64,000 bases of DNA from assembly GCA_001028025.1 (NCBI GenBank), contig LDAQ01000010.1, forward strand, positions 62,001-126,000, read 5' to 3'. The notes below the pieces were generated by a model that did no database searches, had not been told where the DNA came from, and saw only the letters and a list, made by a program, of their open reading frames with translations. Shown here piece by piece: positions 8,704-17,691 of this stretch (position 1 is its first letter; the number at the start of each line of letters is the position of its first letter). Source of the stretch: Faecalicatena fissicatena (GTDB lineage Bacteria; Bacillota; Clostridia; Lachnospirales; Lachnospiraceae). Both the position numbers and the translations under genes were made by a program.

Positions 8704-9195
8704 TTATGAGTCGTGCAGTACAATCTGCTGCTTTTTCAGGCTTTCCTGCACATCTATCACTTTCTGGTTCGCACTGCCCTTCCAGTGCAGCTGCGTATCT
8801 TTCTGGTCGATATCGAATCTTCCGTCTACAATTACATCCAGATATTTTAAGACGGGCAGGTCTTTGATCTCTTCCCATTCATAGCCCGTGTACATCCACT
8901 GCGTCTTGTCGGGAAATCTTTTCCGGATCTCTTCTGCAAGCGCCGTGATACATTCTCTGTTGGAAATAAACAGCGGGTCGCCGCCGCTGTATGTAATACC
9001 GCTGGTATAATCCTTTTCCAGCTGTTCAAATAATTCCTGCTTTGCCTCTTCCTCAAAGAAGAGTCCCCCATCCGGATCCCATGTAACAGGGTTATGGCAT
9101 TCCCTGCATCCGTGTGAGCAGCCCGCCACCCACAGGACGACCCGCAGTCCATCACCGTTAAGCATGTCATCTTTTGTAATATTGTGATACTGCAT
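8704..9195 (-). CDS. nrdG: Anaerobic ribonucleotide reductase activating protein (radical SAM)
   Basis: NrdG uses a [4Fe-4S] cluster and S-adenosylmethionine to place the glycyl radical on NrdD. The radical SAM cysteines are in CSHGCREC (C-x3-C-x2-C, near residues 25-32), preceded by GDGLRVVLWVAG. GGDPLF is the SAM-binding GGE-like motif. I place the start at 9195 (MQYHNITK, 163 residues), because a GAAAGGAAAAG site precedes it and the nrdD stop codon is one base away. An upstream in-frame ATG at 9240 would overlap nrdD. The tight spacing shows translational coupling to nrdD. Confidence 0.94.
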   Translation of the reverse strand: MQYHNITKDDMLNGDGLRVVLWVAGCSHGCRECHNPVTWDPDGGLFFEEEAKQELFEQLEKDYTSGITYSGGDPLFISNRECITALAEEIRKRFPDKTQWMYTGYEWEEIKDLPVLKYLDVIVDGRFDIDQKDTQLHWKGSANQKVIDVQESLKKQQIVLHDS

Positions 9196-9196
9196 G

Positions 9197-11317
9197 TTAC
9201 ATACTTTTCCTTTCTGCAATCTCTGCCATCTTGGCATCATTCAGTCTCGTATCGCCCTTCACTCTGGAATAGGACAGATACCCGTTCATTCTGTCTATCT
9301 TAGTCAGGTTCTTGCTTCCGCAAACCGGACACACATCCATGTCCAGCTCTTCATACCCGCAGTCATCGCAGTAAGAGAGAGACAGATTGACGCCTTCGTA
9401 GTAGCCTTTTACCATGGCCCTTCTGACCAGTGCTTTCACTGCTTCAGTGTTATAGCTGATCGGGTATTTTACATACTGGATCTTTCCTCCGTTGCTCAGA
9501 TTCCAAAAACGGCCTTCCAGATCCTGCTTTTCAATCGGCGTAATCTCTTCGCTGACATGGCAGTGGAAGCTGTTGCTGACATATTCCCTGTCTGAAACAT
9601 TTTCGATAATTCCATATTTTTTACGGAACTGCTGTACCTGTACGCCGCAGAGGTTCTCCGCCGGCGTGCCGTAAATTGCATACAGATGACCGTCTTCTTT
9701 TTTAAATTCGTTTACTTTATCATTGATATAATTCAGTGTTTCCAGCGCAAAAGCGCCATCTTCAGCAAGTGACTTCTTATTATGGTACTGCTGCAGCTCA
9801 TTCAGAGCCGTAATACCAAAAGAAGCGGTGGCAGATTTCAAAAGCGGCTTGATCTTGTCATATAAGCCCAGGTGTCCGCCGTAAAAACCGCCTTCACAAT
9901 ATGCAAGCGGATTGGTGGAGGCCTTCATCTCTCCCAGGTAAGCATACGTTCTCTGGTGGAGCCTTCTGATCAAATTCATATAATAGTCCAGCACATCGTG
10001 GAATGGCTTACTCTCCTGCTGGGCTTTTGCATAAATCATTGGCAGATGCAGACTGATGGCTCCAATATTAAAGCGTCCCACAAACACCGGAGTATCCTTC
10101 TCATCGGCCGGCTCCATGCCGCCTCTTTCATACCAGGGAGACAAAAATGCGCGGCACCCCATTGGACTGATGATCTTGCCATACTTTTTATAGATGCTCG
10201 GAACATATCCCTCTCCGGTCAGACTGAGCCAGTCCGGATACATGGTCTTTCTGGAACATTCGATTCCTGCCTCGAAGACATCCTCCAGCGGTTTTCCCGG
10301 TCCGTGCAGGTTCTCATCGTATAAAAATACAATCTTCGGGAACAGAACCGGCTTTTTATGCCCTTCTTTTCCCTGCCCTTTGCGGCGGACTTCCAACATC
10401 TTCTTTGTAGCAAGCTTCCCGTATTCGCTGGTCCGTGTTCCTGCACTCACAGTGATAAACGGATAGTCCCCCCTGCTTGAGGATACGGAATTAAATTTAT
10501 ATTCCCATCCCTGGAAGCCCTGCTCCATCTCTTTTTCCAGATCGGCCCAGGCTACCTCCTTCACTTTTTCTTCCGGAAGACCCAGTTTCCTGTATTTTTC
10601 AATTAGTTTTTTGTGAGACTTTTCCGCATAAGGCTCCAGTATCTCATCTACGCTTGGCACCGTGAACCCGCCGTACTGCTGGCTTGCAGCGCTCAGAACA
10701 ATGTCTCCGATTACATCGAATGCCGTATCCAGCGTCTTTGGTTCATTGTACCAGAGATTTCCCATCTCAAAACCGCCGTTTAAAACACTCTTCACGTCAA
10801 AGAGACAGCAGTTCATGGTATCTCTCCTGGCGGACATATCATGAATATAGATATACCCCTCCCGGATTGCCTGTATCTCCTCTACTGTCAGGAAAAACTT
10901 CTTATACAATTCCTTATTGAGTTCATTGAAAATCAGGCTCCTCTTTGTAGAAACAAGGGCGCTGTCCGTATTACTGTTTTCTTTATCACCAATATACATA
11001 ATGGACTGGCTTTTTTTATAGACCTCGTCCAGCATCTGTACAAAATCCTGTTTATAATTCCTGTAATCCCTGTAACTCTTCGCAACGGTAGGATTCACCT
11101 TCTCGAGAGCTCCTTCCACTACGTTATGCATCTCCGCAATCGGGATGTCAGAAATTGCCATGGACTGTACCTTTTCTTCAACAAACCGGCATATGTAGTC
11201 CAGTTCTTCATCTGTAAATTTAATGAGTGCGCGGTAGGCTGATTTGTTAACCGCAACCACCACTTTCTGCACGTTAAAATCTTCTTTTGTCCCGTCTTTT
11301 TTCACTACATGCATCAT
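9197..11317 (-). CDS. nrdD: Anaerobic ribonucleoside-triphosphate reductase (class III)
   Basis: NrdD reduces ribonucleoside triphosphates to deoxyribonucleotides under anaerobic conditions with a glycyl radical. The N-terminal 90 residues form an ATP-cone regulatory domain (VVKKDGTKEDFNVQKVVVAV). The C-terminus has a zinc site, CDDCGYEELDMDVCPVCG, and the radical loop RMNGYL, with the radical glycine near residue 679. I choose ATG at 11317 (706 residues) because AGGAAAGGAAGAAGG lies just before it; ATG at 11344 lacks such a site. The operon order is nrdD-nrdG-dut. Two NrdR-like boxes 32 bp apart lie upstream. Confidence 0.95.
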   Translation of the reverse strand: MMHVVKKDGTKEDFNVQKVVVAVNKSAYRALIKFTDEELDYICRFVEEKVQSMAISDIPIAEMHNVVEGALEKVNPTVAKSYRDYRNYKQDFVQMLDEVYKKSQSIMYIGDKENSNTDSALVSTKRSLIFNELNKELYKKFFLTVEEIQAIREGYIYIHDMSARRDTMNCCLFDVKSVLNGGFEMGNLWYNEPKTLDTAFDVIGDIVLSAASQQYGGFTVPSVDEILEPYAEKSHKKLIEKYRKLGLPEEKVKEVAWADLEKEMEQGFQGWEYKFNSVSSSRGDYPFITVSAGTRTSEYGKLATKKMLEVRRKGQGKEGHKKPVLFPKIVFLYDENLHGPGKPLEDVFEAGIECSRKTMYPDWLSLTGEGYVPSIYKKYGKIISPMGCRAFLSPWYERGGMEPADEKDTPVFVGRFNIGAISLHLPMIYAKAQQESKPFHDVLDYYMNLIRRLHQRTYAYLGEMKASTNPLAYCEGGFYGGHLGLYDKIKPLLKSATASFGITALNELQQYHNKKSLAEDGAFALETLNYINDKVNEFKKEDGHLYAIYGTPAENLCGVQVQQFRKKYGIIENVSDREYVSNSFHCHVSEEITPIEKQDLEGRFWNLSNGGKIQYVKYPISYNTEAVKALVRRAMVKGYYEGVNLSLSYCDDCGYEELDMDVCPVCGSKNLTKIDRMNGYLSYSRVKGDTRLNDAKMAEIAERKSM

Positions 11318-11346
11318 GTTGCCTTCTTCCTTTCCTGTTGTCATTT

Positions 11347-11394
11347 ATTCTATATTTAGTATTTAATGTGCGATTTGCAAACTATATCGTGTGT
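11347..11394 (-). promoter_or_regulatory. Tandem NrdR-box-like operators upstream of nrdD
   Basis: Two related sequences, TTCTATATTTAGTAT (11348-11362) and AAACTATATCGTGTGT (11379-11394), resemble the NrdR box consensus (ACACTATATATTGTGT-like). Their shared CTATAT cores start 32 bp apart, about three helical turns, which is the standard arrangement for cooperative NrdR binding. They cover the likely promoter region of nrdD. NrdR itself is not in the window. Matches were judged by eye. Confidence 0.65.
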
Positions 11395-11505
11395 CGTACA
11401 AACAATACTACCACCATACGGCCTGCATCGTCAATACAGAATCTTTCACAAAAAAGGAAGAGCATACCTGATGAAATTTTGTTGAAAAATAATCTGGATT
11501 TTTTG

Positions 11506-12522
11506 TTAACTCCAGATCATATCGCGCTGGATTTCCAACAGGCTAAATGCCCCGCACATGGACATTGTATCTTTCAATTCTGCATTGATCCGATTGATAT
11601 AGGCTTTGACGCCTTCCGCTTCTCCCCCGTATACTGCAGTTACAAATGGACGCGCAATCAGAACCGCATCTGCCCCGAGTGCAAGTGCCTTAAATACATC
11701 AATCCCCGTCCGGATCCCTCCATCCACAAAAATCGTCATGTCTCCCTTCACCGCTTCGACAATGGAAGACAACACTTCTGCTGTTGCCGGGCACTGATCC
11801 AGCACACGTCCCCCATGATTGGATACAACAATCCCCTGGACGCCTGCTTCTTTTGCCTTGAGCGCAGCCTTCGGAGTCATGATACCTTTTAATATAAAGG
11901 GAATTTCAGCCATTTTAACAATCTCTTTCAGCTCTTCCACGGATTTGCTTCCCGCCGGCGGATTCAGGTTCTGCAAAAATGGAAGGCCCGCTGCGTCTAT
12001 ATCCATTGCCACAGCAAATGCACCCGACTTCTTGACAAGTTCCATCTTTTCTCTGATTGTCCCAAGATCCCAGGGCTTCACAGTAGGAATGCCCATGCCG
12101 TTAAACTTACCGATTGCTTTTGTGGCTTCTATCATAACATTGTAATCTGTCCCATCGCCTGTAAAAGCGGCAATTCCATTCTCTGCACATGCGGAAACCA
12201 GAATATCATTATATTCCTGATCCGTATATTTATCGCCATAATGCAGCTTCACAGCGCCTACCGGCCCGGCAAAAAATGGACTGGTGAATTTTCTGCCGAA
12301 CAGTTCCAGTTCTGTCAGCACTGTTTTCTGCCCGCAGATAGTATCCATATTGATACAGACCTCCTGCCACTTCATATAATTTCTTGCCGCCAGATCTCCC
12401 GCCCCTTTTGCTCCCGGTCCTGGCATTGTGTTTTTGCATGCGGTCCCGTTGCATATACTGCATGCCTGACAGTAAGGTCCAATACAGGTTCTTGCATTTT
12501 TGATTACTTCGCTGTACTCCAT
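11506..12522 (-). CDS. FMN-dependent alpha-hydroxy-acid dehydrogenase/oxidase family protein
   Basis: This protein of about 338 residues belongs to the FMN-dependent alpha-hydroxy acid dehydrogenase family (lactate oxidase, glycolate oxidase, L-lactate dehydrogenase). The catalytic VSNHGGRVLDQ motif and the phosphate-binding VDGGIRTGIDVFKALALGAD are present, followed by LIARPF. The N-terminus is unusual, with five cysteines in a short stretch (CIGPYCQACSICNGTAC) that could bind an iron-sulfur cluster or metal; classic family members lack this. Start choice: AGAGGAA sits directly against ATG 12528 but at proper distance from ATG 12522. The physiological substrate cannot be read. It appears to be a single gene. 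Confidence 0.88.
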   Translation of the reverse strand: MEYSEVIKNARTCIGPYCQACSICNGTACKNTMPGPGAKGAGDLAARNYMKWQEVCINMDTICGQKTVLTELELFGRKFTSPFFAGPVGAVKLHYGDKYTDQEYNDILVSACAENGIAAFTGDGTDYNVMIEATKAIGKFNGMGIPTVKPWDLGTIREKMELVKKSGAFAVAMDIDAAGLPFLQNLNPPAGSKSVEELKEIVKMAEIPFILKGIMTPKAALKAKEAGVQGIVVSNHGGRVLDQCPATAEVLSSIVEAVKGDMTIFVDGGIRTGIDVFKALALGADAVLIARPFVTAVYGGEAEGVKAYINRINAELKDTMSMCGAFSLLEIQRDMIWS

Positions 12523-12568
12523 TCTCATTTCCTCTCATTTGCTTATTATTCAGCGGCCAGCCGCAGAT

Positions 12569-12608
12569 TCACCCGCAGAGCATGTGTTACGTTATGCCCT
12601 GCGGGTGA
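12569..12608. repeat. Inverted repeat downstream of the GntR regulator gene
   Basis: TCACCCGCAG (12569-12578) pairs exactly with CTGCGGGTGA (12599-12608) across a 20-base loop. No clear U-run follows on the minus strand, so a terminator role is uncertain; an RNA end or an operator are other options. Confidence 0.5.
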
Positions 12609-12651
12609 CAGATGTTTTCCAAAATTAGTATAGCACTTTTGCATTTATACA

Positions 12652-13677
12652 TCAATAACAACTAAGAGTACCTTCCACCTGACAGAGCCTGGCCTTCCAC
12701 TCCGCCTGCTTCTGGTTCTGCACTGCCAGACAGTTGAAAATCTGCTTTACGCTTTCTTCCAGGTTTTGTCTGTATGTGATGACATGGTGCCTTCTGGCCT
12801 CTGGAAAATCATCGATTCCCGCCACCTGTATCTGTGTCAGCTTCAACCGCCTTAGCGCATAAGAAACAGCCGCCGCGTTCTCTCTGTCACCACACACAAT
12901 GGCGTCGGGAATGGCACCCTTATACTCTTTGAAATAGTTCAGGACAAAATCACTGCCATTGTGCCTGTACTCCCATGGAAGATGCAGAAACACCTCTTCT
13001 TTACCGGTTTCTTTCAGACAGGCTTCTTCCCGGCGCGCGATACTGTATATATCACGGCGGTCCCAGCCTGCATACCGGATATCCCGGCATCCTCTTTCTC
13101 TCAGTTTTTCACAGAGCGCATGAACCGCCTTTTCATTGGCCAGCGCCACACAGTCCGCAAAGGGCAGTCCTTTGTCTGTATCGAAAAAGACCATATTCAT
13201 TCCCAGTGCACGGAGGCGTTTGAGCTTCTCCATGTCCACCGGCAGGTCTTCCAGCCATACCGCAGTATTCTGAAGCCCGCGCTTATAGAGCCGGTACAGA
13301 CAGTTCTCCAGAGATTCCATGTGCGGTTTTTCCACATAGAGAAGCATGGATCCCTCCTGCTCGGCATAGGTCTGAAAGTGTGCAATAAACTCGGCAAAAA
13401 ATGGATTCTTCGCAGGAGCTATCAGCACGATCATATCCATACTGCTGGCTGTTCCATAGTTATGGAAACATACCCTCGTCCCACTTCCGACTTCCCTCAC
13501 AATCAGATGGTCGCTCTCCAGAAGTTCCAGTGACTTCCGCACCGTCACCCTGCTCACATCCAGGGTCTCGGCCAGTATGCGTTCGGAGGGGATTCGTTCT
13601 CCTTCCGGGTAGGTTCCGTTAAATATCAGGTCGCATATTCTGTTTTTTACGTTCGTATATAAATTTTCTTCATTCAT
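12652..13677 (-). CDS. GntR-type transcriptional regulator with LacI-like sugar-binding domain
   Basis: This 341-residue regulator has a GntR winged helix (residues about 5-70; RIPSERILAETLDVSRVTVRKSLELL is split by the recognition helix) fused to a LacI/periplasmic-binding-like domain (about 85-335), the AraR-type architecture that senses sugars. I start at ATG 13677 (MNEENLYTNVKNR). The open frame extends 25 codons upstream, but without a site there. A TATAAT at 13685-13690 leaves almost no leader, suggesting a leaderless mRNA. It follows the activase-glycyl radical enzyme-kinase genes and probably represses them by binding the palindrome at 18597-18623. The inducer is presumably the pathway's sugar or sugar phosphate. 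Confidence 0.88.
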   Translation of the reverse strand: MNEENLYTNVKNRICDLIFNGTYPEGERIPSERILAETLDVSRVTVRKSLELLESDHLIVREVGSGTRVCFHNYGTASSMDMIVLIAPAKNPFFAEFIAHFQTYAEQEGSMLLYVEKPHMESLENCLYRLYKRGLQNTAVWLEDLPVDMEKLKRLRALGMNMVFFDTDKGLPFADCVALANEKAVHALCEKLRERGCRDIRYAGWDRRDIYSIARREEACLKETGKEEVFLHLPWEYRHNGSDFVLNYFKEYKGAIPDAIVCGDRENAAAVSYALRRLKLTQIQVAGIDDFPEARRHHVITYRQNLEESVKQIFNCLAVQNQKQAEWKARLCQVEGTLSCY

Positions 13678-13684
13678 AAAAGCT

Positions 13685-13713
13685 ATTATAGCTCCTCTGC
13701 ATATTTCATGCAA
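13685..13713 (-). promoter_or_regulatory. Promoter of the GntR regulator gene, probably giving a leaderless transcript
   Basis: On the minus strand a perfect -10 TATAAT (13690-13685) lies 17 bp from a weak -35 TTGCAT (13713-13708). Transcription would start about 7 bp on, at or within a base of ATG 13677. The AGCTATAATAGCT around the -10 is nearly palindromic and could bind the regulator itself. An AGAGGAG exists, but 14 bases from the ATG and inside the promoter. Confidence 0.55.
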
Positions 13714-13757
13714 GCCCGGACATTCCCGCCTTCTGATCCGTGTTTTTTGCAAAATTG

Positions 13758-15236
13758 TTAAAACAGATCTTTATTTCTGGGATACAGCTCTTTATAGATC
13801 TGATATCTTTCCTCGTAAATCTTCTGATTTTCCACATCCGGCGTTACAACGTCACTGCTCAGACGGACAATCCTGCTGCATGCCTCCTCGTAGGACGCAT
13901 AACCGCCTGTGCCCACTGCCGCCGTGATGGCAGCTCCCACGCAGGCCTGCTCCTGGATCAGGCTTGTATAGATTTCTTTTCCAAACATGTCTGCCTGAAT
14001 CTGTCGAAACAGGCGCCCTCTTGCTCCGCCGCCGGATGCCAGGATTCTCTGGAACTCTACGCCCATGTCCTGGAAGATCTCCAGCGAATTTTTCAGGCCA
14101 AAGATGATGCCCTCCATTGTGCTTCGGATCAGTTCGGCTTTTGTATGACTAAGTGTCAGTCCGTGGTAGATTCCTTTTGCGTCAGGATCGTTATACGGCG
14201 TCCGTTCCCCGCTCAGATAGGGAAGAAAAAGAAGGCCTCTGCTTCCGGCGGGAGACTTTTCTGCCAGGGCGGTCATATCGTCAAAGGAATGCATATCCAG
14301 GATATTTTTCATCAGCCATTTTAAAGCAACGCCCCCGCTTAAATTTGCGCCCATAAGCATCCACCGGTCTTCGCGGACATGACAGAAGGTGTTTGTCCTG
14401 TACTCTATGTCATACAGTGGTGTGCCGACTGAACAGGCCAGCTGGCTGGCCGTCCCGATATTGGCCGAAAGGGTGCCCGGCGAGATAATGCCGTTGCCCA
14501 CCGCCTGCATCAGGCTGTCGCCTCCGCCATATACGATCTTTGTACCTGCTTTCAGCCCGGTCAGCGCTTCACATTCTGCGCTCACTTCCCCTGCAATCTC
14601 ATAGGATTCATGGCACGGCACAAAAAGTTCTCTCTCCAGACCCAGACGATCAATAAAATCCCAGGCCCACTGCCTGTTTTTTGTATCAAATATAACGGTG
14701 CTGGAGGCGTCAGACATATCCGTCCCCAGCTCCCCGCACATTCTGTAGCGCAGATAATCTTTTGGCAGCATCACTTTACTGATCTTGCTGTAAACATCCG
14801 GCTCATGCTCTTTTACCCACATCAGCGAGCTGATTAAAAATCCGGTACTTAAAGAATTCAGGGAAGTTTGATTATACTCCTCCTTTGGTATTACAGAGTA
14901 TATATTCTGGATTTCTCTCTGTGAGCGCTGGTCGGCCCAGATAATCGCATTTCTCTGCGGTTTCCCGTTTTTCCCTGTCATAACCAGGCCGTGCATTTGC
15001 CCGGAATATCCCACGCCTTTGATATAGTCCCGCGTCTCGGGATGCTTTTCCATCAATGTCCTGATTGTGCCAAGGGCTGCATCGCAGAGCAGGTCTATAT
15101 CCTGCTCTGCGTACTGCTGTTCCTGTTTTATAATGTCATACCCCTCCTGTGCTGTATCGACTGCTCTTCCGCCCTCTTCCATAAGGAGCGACTTCACACT
15201 GGAGGTTCCCAGATCAATCCCTATATAATACTGCAT
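13758..15236 (-). CDS. FGGY carbohydrate kinase, xylulokinase-like
   Basis: This 492-residue FGGY-family kinase phosphorylates a sugar or polyol with ATP. YYIGIDLGTSSVKSLLM is the N-terminal phosphate-binding loop, SGQMHGLV with WADQRS matches the xylulokinase substrate region, and the C-terminal ATP domain has LPYLSGERTPYNDPDAKG and ILASGGGARG. By these it is closest to XylB (D-xylulose 5-kinase). It lies 13 bp after a glycyl radical enzyme and in one operon with its activase and a GntR regulator. No xylose isomerase is present. That context means the true substrate may be a keto-sugar produced by the glycyl radical enzyme, so I do not assign xylB. ATG at 15236 follows AAAAAGGAGAATCAT. Confidence 0.88.
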   Translation of the reverse strand: MQYYIGIDLGTSSVKSLLMEEGGRAVDTAQEGYDIIKQEQQYAEQDIDLLCDAALGTIRTLMEKHPETRDYIKGVGYSGQMHGLVMTGKNGKPQRNAIIWADQRSQREIQNIYSVIPKEEYNQTSLNSLSTGFLISSLMWVKEHEPDVYSKISKVMLPKDYLRYRMCGELGTDMSDASSTVIFDTKNRQWAWDFIDRLGLERELFVPCHESYEIAGEVSAECEALTGLKAGTKIVYGGGDSLMQAVGNGIISPGTLSANIGTASQLACSVGTPLYDIEYRTNTFCHVREDRWMLMGANLSGGVALKWLMKNILDMHSFDDMTALAEKSPAGSRGLLFLPYLSGERTPYNDPDAKGIYHGLTLSHTKAELIRSTMEGIIFGLKNSLEIFQDMGVEFQRILASGGGARGRLFRQIQADMFGKEIYTSLIQEQACVGAAITAAVGTGGYASYEEACSRIVRLSSDVVTPDVENQKIYEERYQIYKELYPRNKDLF

Positions 15237-15249
15237 ATGATTCTCCTTT

Positions 15250-17634
15250 TTAGATACTCGTAGACTCCAGGTCCAGACGTTTGATAATATCCTCCTGAAT
15301 ATCCGGTGACAGATCCAGGAAGTTCACAAATGTTCCGTGGATTCTCATGATATATACGCCGCTGGGAGCATATTTTTTCGGGTTTGCCAGCACCTTGCGC
15401 AGCATATCAGGTGTCGTCACATTTACATACAGATAAAATGGGGCCGTTCCCTCATTTTGCGGGTTGTAGAACAAAGGAGATATAATCTTATCCCGGAACT
15501 CCAGCCCCTTCTGCTCAAATGCAGGAGTCTTAAAATAATTTGGATTGATTCCAAGATGGGAAGCATAGCCGCCGTTCATTTTTTCAAAAGGCAGTTTCAT
15601 ATTGGAAAGCATTCGAAAGCCCAGTCCCTGGTGTGCTTCTCCATACAGCGGATCTACTCCGTATCCCAGCTGCTCTCTTGCTTTCCTGCCGTCTGGTGTT
15701 GCGCCTACCCAGTATCCGTAAAGCAGATGTGTAGACGGGGTAGACCAGTCCGGCCGGAACGGATTGCCAAGATAATTCTTTTTGGATGCAACCATGTCGC
15801 TCACCCGGTTTGCAATCTCCGCAGCCTCATCGTCCACTTTTGCGATGTTATTCCCGAATTTCGGCGCTGTCAGAAGATACTGCTGCATCTCCGGATCCTT
15901 TTCAAAGTCGGTTCTGAGGGCCTCAATCAGGCGGTCTGCATCCTGAGGACATTCCGCAAGCAGCGTGTCGATGGCAATAAAGGAATCTGCCACAACAGAC
16001 AGGCCATGGATCAGACAGCCGCTTCCGTTATATTTTGTTCCCTGACGCTTTGTATCTCTGGTATCTATTCCACTCTCAACTCCGCCCATCATGGCCGAGA
16101 GAAACGGAACCTGCAGCAGGCCGATCGCCTCAGTTGCCGCATTGGCGCAGGAAACCATTTTGTCTACATATTCTTCCAGATTGCTGTAGAATATGCCGCG
16201 GATATTTTCAAGCACCTCCCGCTTATTCTTGTATCCCATCTCCTCATCGCTTTTTCCCAGCTTCTTTCCTGTGATGGTTGATACGCCGCCATTCAGAGAA
16301 AGTTCCAGTACCTTACCGAGATTCAGCCAGCTGTTTGTCGTATTTCCATTGTCTTTCCCCATGATCAGCGGTTCCTGACATCCGGCAACCGAATAGTCCT
16401 GCAGATCTTCATCTGCCACATGGCTCCCATTTTTCAGGACACAGAATACCGCGTCGTCATTAAATAGTGACGGGGTCAGGCATCCCGGAGTGAAGAAAAA
16501 TCTGCCCATGCTCTCATATAATTCCTGGGGTGTATTCTTGTGCAGTTTTACGGAGAGAATCGGCTGCGGCAGATTCATGTCATAGTAAGCATCCAGCAGC
16601 GCGTATGAGGATGGATTTGTCATATCCTCCCCCTCATTAGACTTTCCGCCTATGATGAGGTTCTGAGAAATCGCCCAGCTTCTGTCTGCAACATTGAAGA
16701 ATACAAGCAGGTGCTTAAATAAAGCGGCAGCCATCTCTCTGTCCGTCCCTTCCATAGCCCGGTATGGTTCGAAAATCCGGTCTGCATTGCCTACGGAAAA
16801 TGCGAACGGGTTGGGTGTCTGCTCCAGACACATGGTCTGCCAGATTAAGATAAAGGACTGGATTGCCTCATACAGGTTCTCCGCCCCGTGTTCCGGCACT
16901 TTTCTCAAAGCGGCTTCCATCATTGCAAATCTCGGCTTATCCTCGTCCACTGCATTTTCCCATTTTTCATGTGCAAGATCCGCATATCTGCCTGCCAGTA
17001 TGAGAACTGCATCCAATGCCGTATCCATAGCAGTGTAATAAATCTTCTTCTCTTCCTCTGTCCCAGATGCCAGCTTCTCCCTGATCTGCTCCTTGATGCC
17101 CTGCACTCCGGATCTCAGCATCGGACGTACATCCGGTATCAGATGTCCTGTCACCTGCTCAATAAAGAAGATTGCTTCGCTGGTGCTGTCGCCTGCTATG
17201 TCATATGCCCTGCGGAGTGCATCTGCAAACTGCGTGTGATTGTTATATTCCCGCAGATCTTCAATCCTTTCACTGGTGATATCGCCGATGGGATCAATAT
17301 CTCCGAACACGGCTACCGGATCGCAGTATCCGCTGAAAGAGTCCACGGTAAACGCTGGATTGATCAGTGCGTAGGAGCGTGCAAATGAGTCATCCTGGGT
17401 TCCGGCAAACATGTGATAGTCACTGATCCACAGTGGCAGCTCCTTTGCGATTTCCACAAGTGTTTTTGCGATACGGATAGCATCCGGTTCGTCCCGGAAT
17501 TCACTGTCGCACCAACGCATCGTCTCTTTCGCCAGAAACCACCCTTCCAGATGGTCAATTCTGCGCTCCTCCTGAAATCTTTCCTTGGCCAGCTCCGTAA
17601 TCTTTTCTGCAGTTAATGTTCTTTCTGCTTTCAT
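15250..17634 (-). CDS. Glycyl radical enzyme of the pyruvate formate-lyase/dehydratase superfamily, unknown substrate
   Basis: This 794-residue enzyme is a glycyl radical enzyme (GRE). The active-site loop is SVAGCQEP, with Cys419 and Glu421, the GCxE pattern of GRE eliminases and dehydratases rather than the CC of true pyruvate formate-lyase. The radical loop near the C-terminus is MRIHGTFVNF, with Arg764 and Gly767. The usual loop is R-V-x-G-[YF]-[SAT], so His, Thr and Phe here are atypical. Its activase gene lies upstream and a sugar kinase downstream, suggesting radical dehydration or cleavage of a sugar, polyol or derivative to a product that is then phosphorylated. No microcompartment genes are present. 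ATG 17634 follows AGAGAGGAGCAACGATT. Confidence 0.9.
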   Translation of the reverse strand: MKAERTLTAEKITELAKERFQEERRIDHLEGWFLAKETMRWCDSEFRDEPDAIRIAKTLVEIAKELPLWISDYHMFAGTQDDSFARSYALINPAFTVDSFSGYCDPVAVFGDIDPIGDITSERIEDLREYNNHTQFADALRRAYDIAGDSTSEAIFFIEQVTGHLIPDVRPMLRSGVQGIKEQIREKLASGTEEEKKIYYTAMDTALDAVLILAGRYADLAHEKWENAVDEDKPRFAMMEAALRKVPEHGAENLYEAIQSFILIWQTMCLEQTPNPFAFSVGNADRIFEPYRAMEGTDREMAAALFKHLLVFFNVADRSWAISQNLIIGGKSNEGEDMTNPSSYALLDAYYDMNLPQPILSVKLHKNTPQELYESMGRFFFTPGCLTPSLFNDDAVFCVLKNGSHVADEDLQDYSVAGCQEPLIMGKDNGNTTNSWLNLGKVLELSLNGGVSTITGKKLGKSDEEMGYKNKREVLENIRGIFYSNLEEYVDKMVSCANAATEAIGLLQVPFLSAMMGGVESGIDTRDTKRQGTKYNGSGCLIHGLSVVADSFIAIDTLLAECPQDADRLIEALRTDFEKDPEMQQYLLTAPKFGNNIAKVDDEAAEIANRVSDMVASKKNYLGNPFRPDWSTPSTHLLYGYWVGATPDGRKAREQLGYGVDPLYGEAHQGLGFRMLSNMKLPFEKMNGGYASHLGINPNYFKTPAFEQKGLEFRDKIISPLFYNPQNEGTAPFYLYVNVTTPDMLRKVLANPKKYAPSGVYIMRIHGTFVNFLDLSPDIQEDIIKRLDLESTSI

Positions 17635-17691
17635 AATCGTTGCTCCTCTCTTCGTTTTGTTTATGGATTGATAAATATTATGTAATTCAAT

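Noticed and set aside
15337..16281. A 314-codon plus-strand open frame
   Set aside because: It lies entirely antisense to the glycyl radical enzyme gene; its translation shows no family resemblance.
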